48,122 nucleotides of DNA, from NCBI GenBank assembly GCA_046759865.1, contig JBHIDB010000002.1, positions 1-48,122 on the forward strand, written 5' to 3'. Shown here in pieces: positions 40,829 through 48,122 of the stretch; within the stretch, counting starts at the first letter, position 1, and the number at the start of each line of letters is the position of its first letter. The stretch is from JAJISK01 sp046759865. Lineage in GTDB: Archaea > Thermoplasmatota > Thermoplasmata > RBG-16-68-12 > JAJISG01. The position numbers and the translations under genes are program-made. The notes below the pieces were generated by a model. That model was not told the origin of the DNA. It saw only the letters and a program-made list of their open reading frames with translations, and searched no databases.

Positions 40829-42082
40829 TCAGGTCCCCCTCACCCGGTCGACCACGTCCGTCACAGGGATCTCTTCCTGGCCGCCGCCCGCCATGTCCTT
40901 GAGCGCAACGTTCCCTCCAGCCCACTCCTTCTCCCCGACCAGGACAGCGAAGCGGGCACCCAAGCCGTCTGCGTGGTCCAGATTCTTGGAGGGGCCACGT
41001 CCCACCAAGTCGATGTCCGCGGTGAGGCCGGCCTCGCGCAGCTGTCTCAGCACGGCGTACGCCGCCTCCACCATGTGGTCTCCAACGGGGAGAACGTAGA
41101 CGTCCAGACCGGCCACTGGGAGTTCGACTCCCGCCTTCTCTAGGGCGAGGAGGACCCGATCGAAGCCCATGCCGAAGCCCGTGGTCTGGAGGGGTTCCCC
41201 ACCGAAGATGTTGGTCAAGGTGTAAGAGCCGCCTCCGCAAATCTGGCTGGCGGCTCCCAGCGGCTCGTAGTGGAGCTCGAACACGGCGCCGGTGTAGTAG
41301 TCGAGGCCGCGGACGACGCTCAGGTCGAACAGGATGTCTTCGATGCCGTACCGTCCGAGGAGGGCACCGAGGTCGCGAAGGTACTGGAGCCCCTCCTGTT
41401 CGCCCACCATCTCCTCGGCCTGTTCGAGGATCTCGGGGCCGCCCCTGAGGTGTATGAGGGCGACGAGATCGTCTTGCAGGTCAGCGAGGCCGGCGGCCTT
41501 TAACTCCTGGGTCAGCTCGTCCACCTTGCCCTTGTCGAGGTCGTTGAGAATTCGGGCCTTACGTTCTTCATCGACCTGAAGGAGGTCGCGGATCAGTCCG
41601 ATGTGCCCCACCCGAACCTGGAAGCCCGTGAGACCTGCCTGGCGGACGGCCTCCACCGCCGTCGCGACGACCTCGGCGTCCGACTGCAGCGGGCTGCCCC
41701 CCAGGATCTCCACCCCGAACTGGTAGAACTCGCGGTAGCGGCCGTACTGAGGCTCGTCGTAGCGAAAGCACGTCCCGAGGTAGAAGACCTTCAGAGGCTT
41801 GGGCCGGCTTTGGAGATCGTTGAGGTAAAAGCGGATGACGGGAGCGGTGAGCTCGGGGCGGAGGGCGAGTTCCCGTCCGCCCTTGTCGCGGAAGGCGTAG
41901 AGCTCCTCCACAATGGCGGGCCCCGATTTCGCGATGAAGAGGCTGGCGTGCTCGAAGGTTGGGGTGGCCACCTCGCCGTAGCCAAACGTTCGGGCCACGC
42001 GAATGAAAGCAGCCTCGACGGCACGGCGACGCGCCATCTCCTCGGGGGCAAAGTCCCGGGTTCCTCGGGGCCGCTCGAACAT
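40829..42082 (-). CDS. hisS: histidyl-tRNA synthetase
   Basis: 417 residues, standard length. Class II motifs: RPRGTRDFAPEE, ALRPELTAPVIR (motif 2 region), FRYDEPQYGRYREFYQFGVEILG, and the histidine-specific VVRGLDYYTGAVFE. GFGMGFDRVLLAL is motif 3, and the C-terminal anticodon-binding domain follows. Charges tRNA-His in the cytoplasm. Start ATG 42082; on the minus strand GCTTTAACA about 25 bases upstream is the TATA element. Confidence 0.97.
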   Translation of the reverse strand: MFERPRGTRDFAPEEMARRRAVEAAFIRVARTFGYGEVATPTFEHASLFIAKSGPAIVEELYAFRDKGGRELALRPELTAPVIRFYLNDLQSRPKPLKVFYLGTCFRYDEPQYGRYREFYQFGVEILGGSPLQSDAEVVATAVEAVRQAGLTGFQVRVGHIGLIRDLLQVDEERKARILNDLDKGKVDELTQELKAAGLADLQDDLVALIHLRGGPEILEQAEEMVGEQEGLQYLRDLGALLGRYGIEDILFDLSVVRGLDYYTGAVFELHYEPLGAASQICGGGSYTLTNIFGGEPLQTTGFGMGFDRVLLALEKAGVELPVAGLDVYVLPVGDHMVEAAYAVLRQLREAGLTADIDLVGRGPSKNLDHADGLGARFAVLVGEKEWAGGNVALKDMAGGGQEEIPVTDVVDRVRGT

Positions 42083-42154
42083 CTGCAGGTTCCAGGGGTG
42101 GTTTTGTTAAAGCCTTTGTCGGGGCCTCGCGCCCCCAGTCCCCTGCCTCGAACC

Positions 42155-42162
42155 CTATATAG
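42155..42162 (+). promoter_or_regulatory. TATA element for the HAD phosphatase gene
   Basis: CTATATAG about 30 bases upstream of GTG 42190, supporting a start at 42184-42190. Confidence 0.55.
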
Positions 42163-42189
42163 CCCCTCCTCCTCATTCCGACGTTGCCT

Positions 42190-42873
42190 GTGAAGCTCGA
42201 GGTTCTTTTCTTCGATATTGACGGAACGCTCTGCGAATACGGGCTTGCCCCAAACGCGGCCCTTCGACGCGCTTGCACGGCGGTGGGCATCGACGCGACC
42301 CTGGATCATCACGATTACTACGACCTCTACAGGCTCGTCCAGGCGGAGCGACCGGCGGCCGGGTACGAGAAGGTCAGCGACGAGGCCTACCGCAGGCTCC
42401 TGGCTTCCCACGGGTGGGACGATCCCGTCCTGGCAAAGAGGGTGGCCGCCCGGTATCGGCGGGACCGCCTGGCAAGCATCGAGCTCTACCCAGAGACGAT
42501 GGACGTCCTGGATGCCCTCCACGGCGACTATCCGCTCGGCATCATCTCCAACGGACCAGGGGAGATTCAGTGGGCCAAGGTGGAGAAGTTCCGCCTCCAG
42601 CCCTACTTCACCGCCATCGTGATCTCGGGGGAGGTCGGCACCGAGAAGCCCGAGGCCTCGATCTTCCATCTCGCCCTGGAGCGGCTCAACGGAGACGCCG
42701 GGGCGAGTGCCCACATCGGGGACAACCCCCACGACGATGTGAAGGGGTCCCGAAGGGCCGGCCTCACGAGCATTTGGGTCAATCGAGGCGTATTTCCGTC
42801 TCCCCGCGGGAACGCACGGCCCCACCATGAGATCCAGGATCTGCGGGAGCTTTTGCATCTGCTCGATGGGTGA
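42190..42873 (+). CDS. HAD-superfamily hydrolase
   Basis: 227 residues. Motif I FFDIDGTL (nucleophile Asp9), cap helices rich in Tyr and Arg (about 25-95), motif II LGIISNG, motif III EKPEASIF, motif IV HIGDNPHDDVKG. All catalytic positions are intact, so a phosphatase acting on a small phosphorylated metabolite is likely; substrate open. Start GTG 42190 (MKLEVLFF) preferred; TTG 42184 is in frame. The stop abuts the glmS stop tail to tail with no gap. Confidence 0.92.
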   Translation: MKLEVLFFDIDGTLCEYGLAPNAALRRACTAVGIDATLDHHDYYDLYRLVQAERPAAGYEKVSDEAYRRLLASHGWDDPVLAKRVAARYRRDRLASIELYPETMDVLDALHGDYPLGIISNGPGEIQWAKVEKFRLQPYFTAIVISGEVGTEKPEASIFHLALERLNGDAGASAHIGDNPHDDVKGSRRAGLTSIWVNRGVFPSPRGNARPHHEIQDLRELLHLLDG

Positions 42874-44661
<1,788 letters not shown>

Positions 44662-45861
44662 CTACGTCACCCGGGACCCGTCGGGGAGGTTTCCACGGAG
44701 GGTCGATCCTGAGGCAGCCGAGGTCCGCGCCCCGACGATGGTCCCCGCCATCACGTTGACCCCACTCCCCAGGACGGAATCTTCCCCCAGGAACGAACCC
44801 ACGTGAGCGACCTCGTGCCACTCCCCCTCGATCTGAATCGTCGCCGCCTCCGCGGGGGCCGAGAAGTGAGAGGCGCTCCGGACGCCCCGTCCGAGTACGC
44901 TGTGCGAGACGTAGGAGAAGGCGCCGAGGGAGCAGTCGGGCATGATCAGGCTCTCCTCGAAAACGGAGGAGGCCCCGATGGTGACGTTTTCCCCGATGGC
45001 GGTGGAGGGATAAATCGTAGCGTGGGGCCCCACTTCGCATCCCTCGCCGATGGCGACCGGACCCTGGACGTATGCGCCCGCCCGGAGGACGGACCCTTCC
45101 CCGAGGGCCACGGGACCCCGGAGAATGACGCCCTCTTCCACCTTCCCGGCGATCTGCTCGTTCAGGGCCTGCAGGGCGACGGCGTTGACCTTGATGAGGT
45201 CCCACGGGTAGACCGCGTCGATCCAGGTCCCCTCCGTGGGAATGGCCGTGAGCTTCCGCTTCCGGGCGAGCTGCTGGAGGATGGCGGGGATGTCGAAGAC
45301 CCCCTTCTTGCCGTGCCGCTCGGCCTCCTTGAGGAAGGACGGGTCCAGCTGGTAGATGCCCGTGTTGATGAGATTTCCGATCCGCTCCTCCGGCTTCTCC
45401 ACGATGTCCTGGACGCGGGTGCCGTCGAGGGTGACGACGCCGTACTTCGAGGGTTCCTCGCTCTCCGTGATCACCACAGCCGGTGTCGCCCCCGCCTGGA
45501 GGACATCCCCCACGGTCCGGCCATCGATTACGTTGTCCCCAGCCAAGACGAGAAACTCATCCTCCAGCAGTTTTACCGCCTGAAGGAGGGCGTGAGCCGT
45601 GCCCAGCTGCTTGTCCTGGGTGACGTACTCGATCTGGGCCCCCCACTCCTTCCCGTCCTGGAAGTGGGTCATGATGCGCTCCTTCCGGTACCCCACCACC
45701 ATGACGATGTCCCGGAGCCCGTTCTCCACGAGGGCCTGGACCACGTACTCGACGATGGGCCGGTTCCCGACGGGAATCATGACCTTGGGCTCCGTGCGTG
45801 TGAAGGGTCCCAAACGCGTCCCCTCTCCCGCGGCAAGAACGACGGCCCGCAACGAGGTCAC
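44662..45861 (-). CDS. GlmU-like bifunctional sugar-1-phosphate nucleotidylyltransferase/acetyltransferase
   Basis: 399 residues. The GT-A domain has AVVLAAGEGTRLGPFTRTEPKVMIPVGNRP, QLGTAHALLQA, LAGDNVIDG and VEKPEERIGNLINTG. The C-terminal hexapeptide beta-helix (about 245-399) has GPVALGEGSVLRAGAYVQGPVAIGEGCEVG repeats and HVGSFLGEDSVLGSGVN. The layout is that of archaeal enzymes that acetylate GlcN-1-P and make UDP-GlcNAc. Pairing with glmS supports this. Start GTG 45861. Confidence 0.93.
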   Translation of the reverse strand: MTSLRAVVLAAGEGTRLGPFTRTEPKVMIPVGNRPIVEYVVQALVENGLRDIVMVVGYRKERIMTHFQDGKEWGAQIEYVTQDKQLGTAHALLQAVKLLEDEFLVLAGDNVIDGRTVGDVLQAGATPAVVITESEEPSKYGVVTLDGTRVQDIVEKPEERIGNLINTGIYQLDPSFLKEAERHGKKGVFDIPAILQQLARKRKLTAIPTEGTWIDAVYPWDLIKVNAVALQALNEQIAGKVEEGVILRGPVALGEGSVLRAGAYVQGPVAIGEGCEVGPHATIYPSTAIGENVTIGASSVFEESLIMPDCSLGAFSYVSHSVLGRGVRSASHFSAPAEAATIQIEGEWHEVAHVGSFLGEDSVLGSGVNVMAGTIVGARTSAASGSTLRGNLPDGSRVT

Positions 45862-45917
45862 CTGCGCATCCCGTACCGCCTTACGAGGGCCGCGACTAGA
45901 TTAGCTTTTCCTCTCGG

Positions 45918-46727
45918 TTATCCCCCGCCTCGGCGCGGGAGGTCAACGACACGGTAGGTCACGGGCTTCTCGGTGCCTTCGTTGGCGGCCTCGAGGCCCT
46001 TAACGACGTCCGAGGAGGAGTCCTGGGAGGCGAGGAGGAGGACGTTGATCCCGCGCTGGGCCGCCTCATGGGCGGCCGCGACAGCCGCGAACTCGAAGTC
46101 CGTCGTAATCTCTAGCTTCTCAGCGAGGACAAGGGCGACCACGTCGCTCACGCCGACCGCGCCGTTTTCAACGGAGGATACGAGGCGACGAGCCTCTTCC
46201 AGGTCGACGTCAGCCGTGCCCCCCCGAGCGGCTCCGGGAACCCGGAACACAGTAATCGTGCCGGGCTCCAGGTCCACCATCCCTTCGAGGTCGACGACCG
46301 CCACGTCCTCCCCCCGCGCCACAGACTGGAGCGAGCGCCCTCGCGACGAGGAGTCCCGCTTCGGGTAGGCCACCAGGCGGCCTCCATCCATGAAAAGGCC
46401 TACCTCGTCCCCTGCTCGGATGGGCTCGCCGGCGATGGCGGTGGTCGTGTCCAGAATCCGCGTTTCCGCGTACGACTGTTCCACGAATTCCCGCAACTCC
46501 CGGAGGCGGTCGTGGAGGGCTTCCACGCCGGCCATGGTCGGGGCGTATACCCCGTCCTCCCGCTGGACGAGTCCCTCCTCCGTGAGGGCCGCCAAATATC
46601 CAGAGACTCCTTGCACGCTGAGGTCCAGCTTCTTCGCGAGACTCTTGAGACGGGTGTGCCGTCCCGTGCTGATCTCGAGAAGGAGGAGCAGCCGGGTGCC
46701 CTCGCGGACGTCCCGCAGGAGCTTCAT
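45918..46727 (-). CDS. winged-helix transcription regulator with C-terminal sensor domain
   Basis: 269 residues. N-terminal HTH: LLLLLEISTGRHTRLKSLAKKLDLSVQGVSGYLAALTEEGLV, then a short wing (REDGVYAPTMAG). The C-terminal half (about 85-265) is mixed alpha/beta and may bind a small ligand; its family is not clear to me. ATG 46727 fits a minus-strand TATA element (CTTACATAG, about 46749-46757). The much longer upstream frame is an artefact antisense to the sugar dehydrogenase. Placement upstream of glmU-glmS in the same direction, 56 bases away, hints that it may control them. Confidence 0.85.
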   Translation of the reverse strand: MKLLRDVREGTRLLLLLEISTGRHTRLKSLAKKLDLSVQGVSGYLAALTEEGLVQREDGVYAPTMAGVEALHDRLRELREFVEQSYAETRILDTTTAIAGEPIRAGDEVGLFMDGGRLVAYPKRDSSSRGRSLQSVARGEDVAVVDLEGMVDLEPGTITVFRVPGAARGGTADVDLEEARRLVSSVENGAVGVSDVVALVLAEKLEITTDFEFAAVAAAHEAAQRGINVLLLASQDSSSDVVKGLEAANEGTEKPVTYRVVDLPRRGGG

Positions 46728-46821
46728 TGCCTCGTGGATGCCCGGCGCGCTATGTAAGAATGGTGCCCGGCAGGCGCGGAGGAGGCTCTTGCGCCCAGCG
46801 AGCCGTGCCGTGTCGCCAGAC

Positions 46822-46828
46822 GTATAGG
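46822..46828 (+). promoter_or_regulatory. TATA element for the sugar dehydrogenase gene
   Basis: GTATAGG about 26 bases upstream of GTG 46851, a leaderless arrangement. Confidence 0.5.
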
Positions 46829-46850
46829 GGACGAGGCGTAATGCGAGGGC

Positions 46851-48005
46851 GTGAACCGGGCTCTCACGGTTCTCGTCGCCGTCCTCGTTTCGGTTCTCAT
46901 CGCGGCAGGCGTCCTGATCTTCGTGTTCGTGCTTCCCCCCTTCCTTGAGGTCCCTGTGGGGAACCTCGCCCTGGAGACGGTCCACGATGGCCTAAACACC
47001 CCCGTTGCGTTCGCATTCGCACCCGACGGGCGCATCTTCTACAACGAGCTGAGCGTTGGGGGCATTCGCATCATCAAGAACGGGACCGTCCTGTCCACTC
47101 CCTTCGTCGCGCTGAATGTGGTTAGCCAGGCCGAGATGGGGCTCCTGGGCCTAGCCCTCGATCCGGACTTCACCACGGAGCCCTTCGTGTACGTCTTCTA
47201 CACCTTCCAGGACGCCGACGGGACGTTTAACCGAATTTCCCGTTTTCCCGCGAATGGCGACGTGGCCGGGTTGGAGGAGATTCTCCTCAATCGGCTCCCC
47301 GCCAACCGCTTCCACAACGGCGGGCGGCTGGGGTTCGGTCCGGACGGCATGCTGTACGCATCCCTGGGCGACACGGGTGACGCGAGCCAGTCCCAGGATC
47401 CTCAGACCCTCCCCGGCAAGATCCTACGGATGCACCGGAATGGAACCGTTCCGGGGGACAACCCGTTCTCGGCGTCCTACTCCTACCTATACGGGATTCG
47501 CAACGTCTTCGGATTCGATTTCTCGCCAACAGGAACGCTCTTCTTCACGGAGAACGGCCCCCTCGGGGACGACGAGGTCAACCTCGGCCTCCGAGGCGAA
47601 AACTACGGGTGGCCTGTGGTCCAGGGACCCAGTTCCGACCCTCGCTTCGTAAGACCGCTCGCGGTCTTCACGCCGGCCATCGCCCCGACGGGAGTGGGCT
47701 TTTACACGGGGGACCGGCTCGGCCCGGGCCACACCCAGATCCCTTACTTCGGCTCCTGGAACTTCGGCCGCCTCTATCGGCTCGTAGAAGATGCGGAGAC
47801 GGACCAAGGCTTCCGAGCGGAACTCGTCTTGGATCCCCAGGGTGGAGGGGTTCTGGATGTCGTCAACGGCCCAGACGGGTACCTCTATGTGAGCTTCCCC
47901 GACCGGATCGCACGGGTGATCCCTGAGTCCATCCAGTCCATGACTCCCACGCTCGGGCCCCTAGAGGTCGTGATTCCGGGGAGGCGCACAGGCCGTCCGA
48001 CGTGA
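46851..48005 (+). CDS. PQQ-dependent sugar dehydrogenase-like protein (sGDH/Asd type)
   Basis: 384 residues. An N-terminal signal/anchor helix (about 4-30) exports a six-bladed propeller: LNTPVAFAFAPDGRIFYNE, GLLGLALDPDF, RFHNGGRLGFGPDGMLYASLGD (with the His of the active site and the GD calcium loop), YGIRNVFGFDFSP, LGLRGENYGWP, and a C-terminal DVVNGPDGYLYVS. These are family signatures of soluble aldose dehydrogenases. PQQ itself may come from elsewhere; no pqq gene is in the window. Start GTG 46851; no close ribosome site, consistent with a leaderless transcript. Confidence 0.92.
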   Translation: MNRALTVLVAVLVSVLIAAGVLIFVFVLPPFLEVPVGNLALETVHDGLNTPVAFAFAPDGRIFYNELSVGGIRIIKNGTVLSTPFVALNVVSQAEMGLLGLALDPDFTTEPFVYVFYTFQDADGTFNRISRFPANGDVAGLEEILLNRLPANRFHNGGRLGFGPDGMLYASLGDTGDASQSQDPQTLPGKILRMHRNGTVPGDNPFSASYSYLYGIRNVFGFDFSPTGTLFFTENGPLGDDEVNLGLRGENYGWPVVQGPSSDPRFVRPLAVFTPAIAPTGVGFYTGDRLGPGHTQIPYFGSWNFGRLYRLVEDAETDQGFRAELVLDPQGGGVLDVVNGPDGYLYVSFPDRIARVIPESIQSMTPTLGPLEVVIPGRRTGRPT

Positions 48006-48072
48006 CCGGGGCTGGGTCGCCGCCTCACAAGACTTAAGAGCGAAGCTCGACTCACCGCATCCGCCCGAGGAG

Positions 48073-48122
48073 GGGCCGGTGGCTTAGGTTGGTCTAGAGC
48101 GCCCGGCTGATAGGTTCTCGGA
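48073..48122 (+). tRNA. 5' part of tRNA-Ile (GAT), running off the window, probably with an intron
   Basis: GGGCCGG acceptor strand (48073-48079), D-arm with GGCTTAGGTTGGTCTAGAGC, and anticodon stem CCCGG followed by CTGATA, with anticodon GAT at 48109-48111. The expected continuation ACCGGG is replaced by GGTTCTCGGA, so an intron probably begins after position 37 (base 48112), the canonical archaeal site. CTTAAG at about 48032-48037 could be its TATA element. Confidence 0.82.

Noticed and set aside
46728..46985. Long N-terminal extension of the HTH regulator
   Set aside because: It is antisense to the sugar dehydrogenase start and its promoter and has no domain; the TATA spacing supports ATG 46727.

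Overview
The window is a 48 kb piece of a GC-rich archaeal chromosome. The archaeal signs are a single LSm/Sm protein, a FEN-1 flap endonuclease, a transketolase split into two genes, TATA elements about 25-30 nt upstream of many start codons (leaderless transcripts), and tRNA genes that look intron-containing. Together with an aerobic cytochrome oxidase, ATP-type PEP carboxykinase and many secreted or membrane proteins, the gene set fits an uncultivated Thermoplasmatota-like lineage. That lineage call is inference; no rRNA is present. I see no insertion sequence, prophage, CRISPR array or rRNA.

Layout. 1-66: 3' part of a tRNA, probably with an intron. 67-398: non-coding, with two inverted repeats. 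0.4-3.7 kb: secreted beta-propeller protein, membrane-bound ArsR-type regulator, ZIP-like membrane protein. 3.8-4.9 kb (minus): heme-copper oxidase subunits IV and III. 5-6.6 kb: divergent ATP-PEPCK. 6.6-8.3 kb (minus): PadR regulator, a small partner protein with a strongly palindromic promoter, and a BtrH-like protein. 8.4-11.2 kb: membrane-anchored EEP phosphodiesterase-like protein converging on a BASS transporter. 11.5-14.8 kb: VOC protein, dihydroorotate dehydrogenase, FAD oxidoreductase, DUF1684 protein. 14.9-19.8 kb (plus): a four-gene surface cluster. 19.8-22.8 kb: EF-Tu-domain-II-like protein, LSm, sugar nucleotidyltransferase, phosphohexomutase. 22.8-31.6 kb (minus): DUF92 protein, FEN-1 and a 2307-residue giant protein. 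31.7-35.6 kb: ribulose-phosphate epimerase with a 59-aa membrane protein, divergent from a transketolase N/C-transaldolase operon. 35.6-39.9 kb: DUF4129-MoxR-DUF58 operon. Then tRNA-Asp, an alpha/beta hydrolase, HisRS, HAD phosphatase, GlmS, a GlmU-like enzyme, an HTH regulator, a PQQ-type sugar dehydrogenase, and the 5' part of tRNA-Ile(GAT).

Functional links. Rpe, both transketolase halves and transaldolase supply most of the non-oxidative pentose phosphate pathway; PEPCK connects C4 acids to gluconeogenesis. GlmS, the GlmU-like enzyme and the phosphohexomutase point to UDP-GlcNAc or related sugar nucleotides for glycans. The most unusual loci are the giant protein at 24.7-31.6 kb, which ends in a domain resembling the C-terminus of isoleucyl-tRNA synthetase, and the surface cluster at 15.1-19.8 kb, in which a large secreted protein and a small secreted protein appear to share a C-terminal domain beside a membrane protein with duplicated cytoplasmic zinc-ribbon/TPR modules.
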